Assembly: GCF_021088345.1 (NCBI RefSeq)
Contig: NZ_CP088156.1
Location: 3,472,001-3,536,000, forward strand
DNA: 64,000 nucleotides
Source: Bradyrhizobium ontarionense
Lineage (GTDB): Bacteria; Pseudomonadota; Alphaproteobacteria; Rhizobiales; Xanthobacteraceae
Direction: 5' to 3'
This document shows positions 48,749 through 56,852 of this stretch, in pieces. The translations under genes and the position numbers were made by a program. The notes under the pieces are model-generated. The model had not been told where the DNA came from and searched no databases. It saw only the letters and a list, made by a program, of their open reading frames with translations. Positions within the stretch are counted from its first letter, which is position 1; every line of letters begins with the position of its first letter.

Positions 48749-49186
48749 TCACTTCTTGTCGGGTGAGAACGTCTTGAGATAGGCGATGACGTCCTTGCGC
48801 TGCTGCTCGTTGGCGAGCTTGAACACCATCTTGGTCGAGCCGGTCGCCTGGTCTGCCTTGCCCTTGTCGGTCAGGAACTTCTTCAGGAACGCGCTGGGGT
48901 CGACGAGATATTCGAAGATCGTGTCCTCGCTCCAGACCAGGCCGGCCTCGCCGGCATGCTTGTTGAGCTCTGAATAGGCGAATGCGGGATAGGTTCCGGG
49001 CTGCCGCCCGATCACGCCGGTCAGAACCGGGCCGACGGCATTCTTGGCATCGGGTCCAATGCGATGACAGGTCATGCATTGCTTGAAGACCTGCTCGCCC
49101 TTGGCCGGATCACCGCCCTCCAGCGCGACCCCGGCGCCGGCCGAAATCGCCAGCCCGACCATTGCAACCACACCCGCTCTGAACAT
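48749..49186 (-). CDS. cycA: Cytochrome c2
   Basis: 145 aa periplasmic class I cytochrome c. A signal peptide (to about AGAGVAL) precedes the heme motif CMTCH in EQVFKQCMTCHRIGP; the axial methionine is in TKMVFKLAN. It returns electrons from the cytochrome bc1 complex to the oxidised reaction centre. Start ATG 49186 follows GGAG; the longer frame to 49252 is rejected. Confidence 0.95.
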   Translation of the reverse strand: MFRAGVVAMVGLAISAGAGVALEGGDPAKGEQVFKQCMTCHRIGPDAKNAVGPVLTGVIGRQPGTYPAFAYSELNKHAGEAGLVWSEDTIFEYLVDPSAFLKKFLTDKGKADQATGSTKMVFKLANEQQRKDVIAYLKTFSPDKK

Positions 49187-49347
49187 CCTGCGTTCTCCCG
49201 ATTGTCTGCTTGGTGAATCCGCGCAGTTCTCCCTTACAAATACAAATGTCATGCTTACTTGTCATGTCATAGGTCGGTGAAAATGGGCGGTTAAGTCGCA
49301 GTTCGAACATGCAACAGGCGCAGGGATACCGTCGAACGAAGCCAACT

Positions 49348-49365
49348 TGTAAATAAGCCTTGACA
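49348..49365. promoter_or_regulatory. PpsR binding site between cycA and ppsR1
   Basis: TGTAAATAAGCCTTGACA is a perfect TGT-N12-ACA whose end forms a plus-strand TTGACA, followed after 17 bp by ACTAAA and then ppsR1. This predicts regulation of ppsR1-bphP by PpsR proteins. Confidence 0.8.
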
Positions 49366-49441
49366 CTGAGGGCGCTGCGTGGACTAAAAACATTGTCAAG
49401 CCTCTCAATACGTTAGCGGGATGTGACGTAGCACCTTCAAA

Positions 49442-50875
49442 ATGCGCGCCAACCGCACGGCCGCGCGATCCTGTGAGCGTCTCCAACGGGTGCCAAAGAC
49501 CATGGCCGAGTTTCACGGTCCACGAGCCGACGTGACATTGCTGCTCGACATGGACGGCGTGATCCGGGAGGCAACGCTGTCACCCAACATGGCGTCCGAA
49601 AATGTCGACGCGTGGCTTGGCCGTCCCTGGTCGGAGATCGTCGACGATGCGAGCGAGAAGATCGAACGCATCATGCAGGACACCAAGCGGACCGGCATTT
49701 CCGCGTTCCGCCAGATCACGCAGCGCTTCCCCAGCGGCCTCGAACTGCCGATGGAGTTCACGACGGTGCTGCTCGGCGGTCGCGCCGGCATGCTCGCGAT
49801 CGGCAAGAACCTGCAGGCCGTGGCCGAGCTGCAGGCGCGGCTGATCTCGGCCCAACAGACCATCGAGCGCGACTATTGGAAGCTGCGCGAGATCGAGACG
49901 CGCTACCGGCTGGTGATCGAGGATTCCAACGAGGCCGTGCTGCTGACGAAGGTCTCGGATCTGCGGATCATCGAAGCCAACCGGACCGCGACCTCGGCGC
50001 TGGGGGCATCCGGCCGCCGCCGAGACAATCTGGTCGGCCGCGAGTTCCTGCAGGAGATTCCGCCCAAGGACCGCGAACTGGTGGAACTGATGCTGAGGCG
50101 CGTCCGCGACCAGGGCAAGGCGCCCGGCATCGTGGTCCATCTCGGCGAAGAGGCCGCCCCCTGGATGCTCAGGGGATCGCTGATGACCAGCGAGACCGCG
50201 CCGATGTTCCTGCTGCAGATGGCGCCGATCGGCAAGGCGGTGCAGCCCGGCCCCGTGCCTGACGATCCCGAAGCGCTGATCGACAATCTGCCCGATGCCG
50301 TCATCAGCATCGACGTCACAGGCGCGATCAAGCGCGCGAATCGCGCGTTCCTGGAACTGGTCGAAATCGGATCGAAAGAGGCATTGATCGGCGAGAAGCT
50401 GAGCCGCTGGTTGACGCGCCCCGGCGCCGACCTTTCGGTCCTGATCTCCAACGTCGAGCGCCACGGCGCCGTTCGGCTGTTGTCGACCACCATCCAGGGC
50501 GAGCTCGGCACCGAGACGGAGGTCGAGATTTCGGCTGCAGCCTATGGTCTGGACAGCCATCGCCGGATCGGCCTCGTCCTGCGCAACATCGCCAGAAGGT
50601 TGTCGCCGAATGGGGAGCACGACAATCTGCGGGTTGCGCTCGCCGCCTTGAACGAATCGGTCGGCAAGACGCCGCTGCGCAAGCTGGTGAAGAGCACGGT
50701 CGAAGTCGTCGAACAGCATTACGTCCGCGCCGCACTCGAGCTCGCCAACGGGAACCGGACATCGGCTGCCGAAATTCTCGGTCTCAGCCGCCAGAGCCTT
50801 TACGCCAAGCTCGATCGGTATAATCTCAGTCAACCAGAAGAAAGCGACGACGAGGAAACCGAAAAGGGGAGCTAG
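49442..50875 (+). CDS. ppsR1: PpsR-type photosynthesis regulator, PpsR1
   Basis: 477 aa (457 aa from ATG 49502; neither start has a strong ribosome-binding site). Same layout as PpsR2: N-terminal domain, helix (AQQTIERDYWKLREIETRY), two PAS domains and a Fis-type HTH (AEILGLSRQSLYAKLDRYN). The HTH cysteine of PpsR2 is replaced (EQHYVRAAL), and from residue 21 on the protein has no cysteine at all, so thiol redox control seems excluded. In ORS278 PpsR1 works with the adjacent bacteriophytochrome. bphP begins at the very next base. Confidence 0.95.
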   Translation: MRANRTAARSCERLQRVPKTMAEFHGPRADVTLLLDMDGVIREATLSPNMASENVDAWLGRPWSEIVDDASEKIERIMQDTKRTGISAFRQITQRFPSGLELPMEFTTVLLGGRAGMLAIGKNLQAVAELQARLISAQQTIERDYWKLREIETRYRLVIEDSNEAVLLTKVSDLRIIEANRTATSALGASGRRRDNLVGREFLQEIPPKDRELVELMLRRVRDQGKAPGIVVHLGEEAAPWMLRGSLMTSETAPMFLLQMAPIGKAVQPGPVPDDPEALIDNLPDAVISIDVTGAIKRANRAFLELVEIGSKEALIGEKLSRWLTRPGADLSVLISNVERHGAVRLLSTTIQGELGTETEVEISAAAYGLDSHRRIGLVLRNIARRLSPNGEHDNLRVALAALNESVGKTPLRKLVKSTVEVVEQHYVRAALELANGNRTSAAEILGLSRQSLYAKLDRYNLSQPEESDDEETEKGS

Positions 50876-53050
50876 TTGCCAGTTTCGCTGACAACGCCGG
50901 CGTTTGGCCACGCTACTCTTGCGGATTGCGAGCGCGAACAGATTCATCTCGCGGGCTCGATTCAGCCGCACGGCATCCTGCTGGCTGTCAGGGAGCCCGA
51001 CAACACGATCATCCAAGCCAGCACCAACGCCGGCGCCTTCCTCGACACCGGCGCCGTGGTCGGACGGCCGCTGCGCGATCTCGGCGGCGACCTGGCGCTC
51101 CAGATCCTGCCCCATCTCAACGGTCCGCTGCATTTGGCGCCGATGACACTGCGATGCACGGTCGGATCGCCGGCGCGGCGCGTCGACTGCACGATCCATC
51201 GCCCCTCGAACGGCGGATTGATCGTCGAGCTGGAGCCGGCAACGACGACGACCAACATTGCGCCGGCCCTGGACGGCGCCTTCCACCGCATCACCTCGTC
51301 CTCCTCACTGCTCGGCCTGTGCGACGAGACGGCGACGATCTTCAAGGAGATCACCGGCTACGACCGCGTCATGGTCTATCGCTTCGACGAAGAGGGCCAC
51401 GGCGAGGTGCTCTCGGAACGGCGGCGCCCGGAGCTCGAAGCCTTTCTCGGCAACCGCTATCCAGCCTCCGACATTCCGCAGATCGCGCGCCGGCTCTACG
51501 AGCGCAACCGCGTGCGCCTGCTGGTCGACGTCAACTACACGCCGGTGCCGCTGCAGCCGCGCATCTCGCCGTTCAACGGCCGCGACCTCGACATGTCCTT
51601 GAGCTGCCTGCGCAGCATGTCGCCGATCCACCAGAAATATCTGCAGAACATGGGCGTCGGCGCGACGCTGGTGTGCTCGCTGATGGTCAGCGGCAGGCTG
51701 TGGGGGCTGATCGCCTGCCACCATTACGAGCCGCGCTTCGTGCCGTTCGACATCCGCGCCGCCTGCGAGGCGCTGGCCGAAACCTGCGCGATCCGGATCG
51801 CCGCGCTGGAGAGCTTCGCGCAGAGCCATTCGGAGCTGGTCGTCCGCCGGCTGGAGCAGCGGTTGGTCGAGGCCGTGTCGCGCGACGGCGACTGGCAGGC
51901 CGCGCTGTTCGACGGGTCGCAATCACTGCTGCAGCCGCTCGGCGCGAGCGGGGCGGCGCTGCTGTTCGAGGGCCAGGTCACCACCGCAGGCGACGTCCCG
52001 TCGACGCAGCGCATCCGCGATCTCGCAGGCTGGCTCGACCGTAGCCGGACGGCCGCAGGCGCTTCTCCGCAGGGGCTGACCGCGACCAGTTCGCTGACGC
52101 TCGATGAGCCCGGCTTCATGGACCTCCGCGCAAGCGCGAGCGGACTGATTGCGGCGCCGCTGTCGGCGAGCGATGGCGAGTACCTGCTGTGGTTCCGGCC
52201 GGAGCAGATCAGAACGGTGACCTGGGGTGGCGATCCGCTCAAGGCGGTCATCATCGGAGACGACCCCTCCGATCTGTCACCGCGACGCTCCTTTGCGCAA
52301 TGGCACCAGCTGGTCGAAGGCAAGTCCGAGCCATGGTCCGTGGCGGAGCTGGCCTCGGCCAGGCTGATCAGCGAGACCGTCGCCGACGTCGCGCTCCAGC
52401 TTCGCTCGGTGCGCATGGTGATTGCGCAGGATCAGCTCGCCACGATCAGCGGCCAGGTGCTGCGCTCGGAGCAGCCGGTCATCATCGCCGACGTCGAGGG
52501 TCGCATCCTGCTCCTGAACGAGGCGTTCGAGCAGCAGCTGCGTACGACGCATCCGCACATTCCGCATCTGCGCGATCTCGGCAGCTACTTCGCGGCACCG
52601 GCGGAATTCCGTACCAATCTCGACGACCTCATGCGCAACAAGCGCAGCTGGCGAGGCGAGCTGACACTCACCGGCGGCGCCTCGCCGCCGCGGCCGCTGA
52701 TGGTGCGCGCCGATCCCGTGATCGCGCCGCACGACCGCGTGCTCGGCTTCGTGCTGATCTTCTCCGACCTGACCGAGCGCAAGACCGCCGAAGCCGCGCG
52801 GGCGCGCTTCCAGGAGGAGATCGACAGCGCACGGCGCCCGAGCCTGCGGCTCGATCAGAGCGCGAGCCTGATCTACAAGGAGTTGGCGGCCTCGACCATG
52901 GAGAACGCGCAACTCGCCGCGCTCGAGGTGACGCACGGCGCGCAGGCCAGCAGCATGCCCGAGATGCTGGAAAGCATCCGCAATTCGACGGCGCGCACGC
53001 TGGAGATCATCGAACACCTGGTGTGGTATCGCTCGCAGAGCGAGGAGTGA
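50876..53050 (+). CDS. bphP: Bacteriophytochrome BphP with PAS output, no histidine kinase
   Basis: 724 aa from a TTG start directly abutting the ppsR1 stop; AGGGGAG lies just upstream. The PAS-GAF-PHY sensor is complete: C18 (LADCEREQIH) is the biliverdin attachment site, PASDIPQIARRLY lies in GAF and the PHY tongue has PRRSF. After about residue 515 there is a PAS domain (PVIIADVEGRILLLNEAF) and a helical C-terminus ending EIIEHLVWYRSQSEE. No conserved phosphoacceptor or ATP-binding boxes are seen, so output is probably by protein contact, most likely with PpsR1. It matches BrBphP of ORS278. Confidence 0.97.
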   Translation: MPVSLTTPAFGHATLADCEREQIHLAGSIQPHGILLAVREPDNTIIQASTNAGAFLDTGAVVGRPLRDLGGDLALQILPHLNGPLHLAPMTLRCTVGSPARRVDCTIHRPSNGGLIVELEPATTTTNIAPALDGAFHRITSSSSLLGLCDETATIFKEITGYDRVMVYRFDEEGHGEVLSERRRPELEAFLGNRYPASDIPQIARRLYERNRVRLLVDVNYTPVPLQPRISPFNGRDLDMSLSCLRSMSPIHQKYLQNMGVGATLVCSLMVSGRLWGLIACHHYEPRFVPFDIRAACEALAETCAIRIAALESFAQSHSELVVRRLEQRLVEAVSRDGDWQAALFDGSQSLLQPLGASGAALLFEGQVTTAGDVPSTQRIRDLAGWLDRSRTAAGASPQGLTATSSLTLDEPGFMDLRASASGLIAAPLSASDGEYLLWFRPEQIRTVTWGGDPLKAVIIGDDPSDLSPRRSFAQWHQLVEGKSEPWSVAELASARLISETVADVALQLRSVRMVIAQDQLATISGQVLRSEQPVIIADVEGRILLLNEAFEQQLRTTHPHIPHLRDLGSYFAAPAEFRTNLDDLMRNKRSWRGELTLTGGASPPRPLMVRADPVIAPHDRVLGFVLIFSDLTERKTAEAARARFQEEIDSARRPSLRLDQSASLIYKELAASTMENAQLAALEVTHGAQASSMPEMLESIRNSTARTLEIIEHLVWYRSQSEE

Positions 53051-53130
53051 CGCGCCGCGTTTCGCCTATGCGCCCCTCACGCTTCATCGGACAACCCTGT
53101 CATGCGGGCTGTTCGCGCTGTCTCCACGCG

Positions 53131-53200
53131 GTCATTCCGGGGCATTCGCGCGCAAAACGGCGAAGCCGTTTTGGAGCAGCGCGAATGAGCCCGGAATCAA
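53131..53200. repeat. Nested palindromic repeat after bphP
   Basis: The inner stem AAAACGGC (53154-53161) / GCCGTTTT (53165-53172) is enclosed by ATTCGCGC / GCGCGAAT and by GTCATTCCGG / CCGGAATC arms. It lies between the convergent bphP and hmuO genes and could terminate transcription. Confidence 0.75.
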
Positions 53201-53270
53201 TAGCCACGAGACGTCGTGCGTCGAAGACAAGGCGCCACGCGCATCTCGCGTCCTCATGACCGACTGTGGT

Positions 53271-53346
53271 TATGGATTCCCGGCTCGCGCCACGACTCGA
53301 GGCCGACATGCGTCGGCCTTGATCTCCGCGCGCCCCGGAATGACGC
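53271..53346. repeat. Second palindromic repeat before the hmuO end
   Basis: Starts with GGATTCCCGG and ends with CCCCGGAATGACG, with an internal GGCCGAC / GTCGGCC stem. Same class of intergenic repeat as 53131-53200. Together they fill the 321-bp gap between bphP and hmuO; no gene is seen there. Confidence 0.65.
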
Positions 53347-53371
53347 GTGGAGAGAACATGGCACCTAAATT

Positions 53372-54055
53372 TCAGGCCCCGAAGCCGGCGGCCGCCTGCA
53401 ACGCTTCAGACAGCGCGATGTTCAGCATGAACGCGAGGGCGGCCTCCTCGACGACCGCGCCATGCTCGACCATCGCCGCGCCCGCCTGCTCCAACGCATT
53501 ACGATAATCATTCTTGAAGCGCTGAAGATCGGCGATATCAGGAAACTCGTAGAACGACAGGCTCTCGGGACGCAGATCGAGCGAGCGCGCGAGAATTTTC
53601 TTGATGATCTGGCCGCCGCTGAGGTCGCCCAGATAGCGCGTATAGGCGTGGGCCAGCAGAGGGTGCCCCGCTCCGGCGCCGGCCTCCTGGATCGCGCTGA
53701 CATAGGCGATGGCTTCTGGCAGCACAGGCAGACCGGCCACATCGAGCTGCGCCAGATCAGCTCTGATCGCAGCACTGCGGTGCAGCTCCGGCCGCACGAT
53801 GAGACCCACCGCCCGCGTTCCTTCATGACGAAGCAGCTCGGACTCAAGCGCTTCGTAGACCGGGAGCAGATTGCGCAACAGCAGCGCATAGGCTCGCCGC
53901 GTCCCGCGGCCGCGCAGCAGCTCGGCGACGATGCCGGTCCGCTCCGCGGTCACGTGCAGCGTCCTGGTGCGCTCCCGCATGGCGTCCAAGAGACTGGCCG
54001 GACGCGTGCTGCGCCCGGCCATCTCGATATGATCAGATTCAACTCTGTCCAACAT
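53372..54055 (-). CDS. hmuO: Heme oxygenase HmuO
   Basis: 227 aa. It opens heme to biliverdin, the chromophore of BphP. The proximal-histidine region reads RTRTLHVTAERTG and the distal helix has YTRYLGDLSGGQIIKKIL, the glycine-rich signature of heme oxygenases. Start ATG 54055 is chosen because the upstream frame to 54196 lies inside pufM. It follows pufM by 17 bp, so chromophore supply is coupled to puf expression, and it converges on bphP. Confidence 0.95.
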   Translation of the reverse strand: MLDRVESDHIEMAGRSTRPASLLDAMRERTRTLHVTAERTGIVAELLRGRGTRRAYALLLRNLLPVYEALESELLRHEGTRAVGLIVRPELHRSAAIRADLAQLDVAGLPVLPEAIAYVSAIQEAGAGAGHPLLAHAYTRYLGDLSGGQIIKKILARSLDLRPESLSFYEFPDIADLQRFKNDYRNALEQAGAAMVEHGAVVEEAALAFMLNIALSEALQAAAGFGA

Positions 54056-54072
54056 GTCTCGACCTGAAAGAC

Positions 54073-54999
54073 CTAGCGCAGCGGCGCCAGCCCATGTTTC
54101 ACGCCCCAGTCGAACCAATTGTCGACGACGGTGCCCGACAGTAGGATACCGATGCCACCGGTCAAGGGACAAAGCACGGCGAACCACCACGCCCACCGAT
54201 GGATCGATTCGGCGGTCGCATTGAAGCCCATCGTCCAGCGCCAGAACAATGCACCGCGTTCGAAGGCCGTGCCGCGATCGACGATCTGCTCGAGCTCGCG
54301 CTCGCCGCCATAGCGGCTGATGGCGAGCACCGTCGCGCCATGCATTGCGAACAACAGCGCCGATCCGTACAGGAAGGCAATCGAGAGCATGTGGAACGGG
54401 TTATAGAACAGATTGCCGTGGGTGATGGAGAAGTTGTTGGTCCAGTCGAGATGCGGGAAGATGCCGAACGGCACCGCCTCGCTCCAGCTGCCCATGAAGA
54501 TCGGCCGGATGAAGCCGAGCACCAGATAGAGCCAGATCGCCGCGGCGAACGCCCATGACACATGCGTGCCGAGGCCCAGCGCCCGCGCGCGGCGATAGGT
54601 GCGCGCCCACCACAGCAGGATCGACGACGTCAGGAAGAAGCCCGCCATCAGCCACCAGCCGCCCTCCTGCAGCGGCGGGAAGATCTGCAGGCCGTATTCC
54701 GGCGCCGGCGGCTGCAGCGACAGCCACGGGAATTGCCGGATGAACTCCAGCGGGCTCCAGTTCACTGACGCCAGCATGTTGAGACCGATGATCTCGATCG
54801 CAACGAAACCTGACATCAGCGAAGCAAGCCCGAGGAAGCCGAGATAGACCGGGCCGACCTGGGCGTCACCGACCTTGCCGAGCCAGTAGTTGAAGCTGCC
54901 CTTGCCGAGCCGCTCCCAGACGCCGGGCTCGATCGGGATGCCCGGATAGATCGCACTACGAACTTGGATCTGCGTGAAGATGTTCTGGTATTGGGCCAT
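54073..54999 (-). CDS. pufM: Reaction centre M subunit PufM
   Basis: 308 aa with five membrane helices. It binds half of the reaction-centre cofactors and QA. Recognisable segments are [15 protein letters not shown] at the N-terminus, [17 protein letters not shown] and [18 protein letters not shown]. No PufC cytochrome gene follows; hmuO does. Confidence 0.98.
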   Translation of the reverse strand: MAQYQNIFTQIQVRSAIYPGIPIEPGVWERLGKGSFNYWLGKVGDAQVGPVYLGFLGLASLMSGFVAIEIIGLNMLASVNWSPLEFIRQFPWLSLQPPAPEYGLQIFPPLQEGGWWLMAGFFLTSSILLWWARTYRRARALGLGTHVSWAFAAAIWLYLVLGFIRPIFMGSWSEAVPFGIFPHLDWTNNFSITHGNLFYNPFHMLSIAFLYGSALLFAMHGATVLAISRYGGERELEQIVDRGTAFERGALFWRWTMGFNATAESIHRWAWWFAVLCPLTGGIGILLSGTVVDNWFDWGVKHGLAPLR

Positions 55000-55017
55000 G
55001 TCGACCTCTCCTTGAGC

Positions 55018-55860
55018 TCATTGCGGCGACCAGATCGGGACCCTGCGCCACCACTCCCACCAATCCGACCAGGCATTGCCTTCCGGCAGCAGCCAGGCGG
55101 GACCGGAGATGACGATGCAGACGGCGCTGAAGAACACGGCGGCCAGCGCCAGGAACAGGCCGAGCCGGTGGATGCCGAGGGTGCCGATGGAGTAGCCGAT
55201 GAGGTCTCGGAACATCGTGTTCTCGTGCTCCGGCGATTTCATCTCCTCGCCCCGCCCCGGATTACTGGCCGACAGGATCAGCGAGCCGTGCAGCGCGAGC
55301 GCGAGGCACGTCGTGAAGAAGAACGTGATCGCGATCATGTGCGCGGGATTGTAGTGAAAGTTGCCGAACTGATAGCCGGTGTTCGACACCCAATCGAGAT
55401 GTGTGATGATGCCGTAGGGGAAGGCGTAGCTCCACGAGCCCATCAGCACCGGACGGATCACCTCCAGCGTGAAATAGGCGAAGATCGCAAAGGCGAACGC
55501 GAACGGCACGTGATAACCGATCGCGAGCTTGCGGCAGATCTCGACCTCGCGCAGCGCCCACGAGACGAATGCTCCGAGCGCGCACACCGTGATGAGCTGC
55601 CAGAAGCCGCCCTCGGTCAGCGGCGCGAAGGAGAGACCATATTTGGCGTCCGGCGGATTGATGCTGATCTGCCAGAGATTCCAGGTCGGCCCGAGCGCCG
55701 CCGCGTAGAGGATCAGCGCCACACCGACGAAGGTGAAGAAGATGGTCGTCACGCCGAAGAAGCCGACGTAGAACGGCCCGATCCAGAAATCGAAGAGATC
55801 ACCGCCGATCAGCGTTCCGCCGCGGACGCGGTATTTTCGTTCAAAGCTGAGCATTGCCAT
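55018..55860 (-). CDS. pufL: Reaction centre L subunit PufL
   Basis: 280 aa with five membrane helices. It begins [19 protein letters not shown] and includes [18 protein letters not shown], which carries pigment and iron histidines, and the QB region. The start at 55860 has GGAGG 8 bases upstream. It lies 18 bp before pufM. Confidence 0.98.
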   Translation of the reverse strand: MAMLSFERKYRVRGGTLIGGDLFDFWIGPFYVGFFGVTTIFFTFVGVALILYAAALGPTWNLWQISINPPDAKYGLSFAPLTEGGFWQLITVCALGAFVSWALREVEICRKLAIGYHVPFAFAFAIFAYFTLEVIRPVLMGSWSYAFPYGIITHLDWVSNTGYQFGNFHYNPAHMIAITFFFTTCLALALHGSLILSASNPGRGEEMKSPEHENTMFRDLIGYSIGTLGIHRLGLFLALAAVFFSAVCIVISGPAWLLPEGNAWSDWWEWWRRVPIWSPQ

Positions 55861-55938
55861 CGGTCTGCCTCCGCTGCCCGTCGCTCGATATGCTACGTGC
55901 CGTGTCGTACGGTCTTGAATGTCGTGAGCGGTGTAGAG

Positions 55939-55987
55939 TGGGAAGCGGGCGAGCAAGGTCTGCCGCCGAGCGTTCGTCCGCTTCCCA
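55939..55987 (-). ncRNA. Intercistronic hairpin between pufA and pufL
   Basis: TGGGAAGCGG (55939-55948) and CCGCTTCCCA (55978-55987) form a perfect 10-bp stem with a 29-base structured interior. In Rhodobacter a hairpin in this spacer protects the pufBA message and gives excess LH1 over reaction centre; the same role is inferred here. Confidence 0.65.
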
Positions 55988-56004
55988 TTGGTCTTGCCGT
56001 AGCC

Positions 56005-56193
56005 TTAAGTGAGCTTCAGCGGAGTCGCCGGCTCGGAGATCGACGACGTCTTCGCAGCACGCGGTCCCTCCAGCCAGTTGAACCGGTTCGTGCTGAGCAG
56101 GATGAAGTGAATCACCAATGCCAGCCCGAACAGGAAAACGCCGAGAGCTACAAGAACCCTGCGGGGATCGAACAACAACCACAAGCGCCACAT
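56005..56193 (-). CDS. pufA: LH1 alpha polypeptide PufA
   Basis: 62 aa. The N-terminus [13 protein letters not shown], a single membrane helix and the bacteriochlorophyll histidine in [11 protein letters not shown] are typical. The C-terminal tail ([10 protein letters not shown]...) is of average length. It lies 16 bp after pufB. Confidence 0.97.
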   Translation of the reverse strand: MWRLWLLFDPRRVLVALGVFLFGLALVIHFILLSTNRFNWLEGPRAAKTSSISEPATPLKLT

Positions 56194-56209
56194 AGTTTTC
56201 TCCTTTCGG

Positions 56210-56440
56210 TCAGGTCAGGTAGGAGAGCACGATATTGGCGTAGTGGGTCGCCCCATCCATCGCCGCCTTGTAGCCAGCCGGCCCGGGCAGCCAAGGCCGC
56301 CACATCCATGCGAGAATGTGGGCGACGATCGCAACCGCCGTGAAGACCACAAAGCTCGTCATGAAGATGCTATGGAATTCCCTCGCCTCCGCTTCGGTCA
56401 GCCCCGACAGAGAGCCTCCCTTGTTTGGTACGTCCACCAT
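56210..56440 (-). CDS. pufB: LH1 beta polypeptide PufB
   Basis: 76 aa. The motif [18 protein letters not shown] and the histidine in [16 protein letters not shown] are hallmarks of LH1 beta. A ribosome-binding site AGGAGG precedes the ATG. First gene of the pufBALM segment. Confidence 0.97.
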   Translation of the reverse strand: MVDVPNKGGSLSGLTEAEAREFHSIFMTSFVVFTAVAIVAHILAWMWRPWLPGPAGYKAAMDGATHYANIVLSYLT

Positions 56441-56505
56441 GGTGGTACCTCCTGGTGTTGGCCTTTCGGCCGGATGCCGCTCACTGTCGCGAGCGGCGTC
56501 GAAGC

Positions 56506-56527
56506 GTCATCCCGTCGCCGGGATGAC
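56506..56527. repeat. Hairpin upstream of pufB
   Basis: GTCATCCCG (56506-56514) and CGGGATGAC (56519-56527) form a 9-bp stem with a TCGC loop; a second stem, GCCGCTC / GAGCGGC, lies next to it (about 56476-56497). They occupy the 152-bp spacer between the PufQ-like gene and pufB and may be a processing or stability element. Confidence 0.6.
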
Positions 56528-56592
56528 ATTCATGCGGCGAGCCGCACGAATTCCTTGCAATCGTCGCGAGGCCGAACTCAGAGCCTCAAAAC

Positions 56593-56820
56593 TCACAGTC
56601 CCATGAAGGACGAGGTCGCGCAGTTCGCGGCCTTGAGCCTCGCTTCACCAAAGATCGCGCCGAGCGGCGCAGGCCGGTGGCCTGTGATGATGGAGCCGAT
56701 CCGGCGCAGCACGCCCTCGACCATCAGCACGGCAAAGCACACCGCGTAGACCAGGAGATAGTCGATCCGCTCGCGCGATCTCGGCGCGAGGTCACGATCC
56801 ATGCGTACGTACAACGACAT
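56593..56820 (-). CDS. pufQ: PufQ-like small membrane protein
   Basis: 75 aa with one membrane helix (YLLVYAVCFAVLMVEGVL) after an arginine-rich N-terminus, and a C-terminus GEARLKAANCATSSF that resembles the EARTITPMIF end of Rhodobacter PufQ. Position between bchZ and pufB and length agree with PufQ, a factor for bacteriochlorophyll supply. The ATG at 56820 is preferred for its GGGAGAGG site; the frame also opens at 56856, overlapping bchZ by 4 bp. Assigned by position and pattern, not by close identity. Confidence 0.7.
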   Translation of the reverse strand: MSLYVRMDRDLAPRSRERIDYLLVYAVCFAVLMVEGVLRRIGSIITGHRPAPLGAIFGEARLKAANCATSSFMGL

Positions 56821-56852
56821 CGTCCCTCTCCCTTCGCTCATCCCCATCGCGG

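Noticed and set aside
49244..49270. Second Pho box-like pattern (TGTCAT repeats) upstream of cycA
   Set aside because: The spacing of the TGTCAT units is 13 bp, not the 11 bp of a Pho box.
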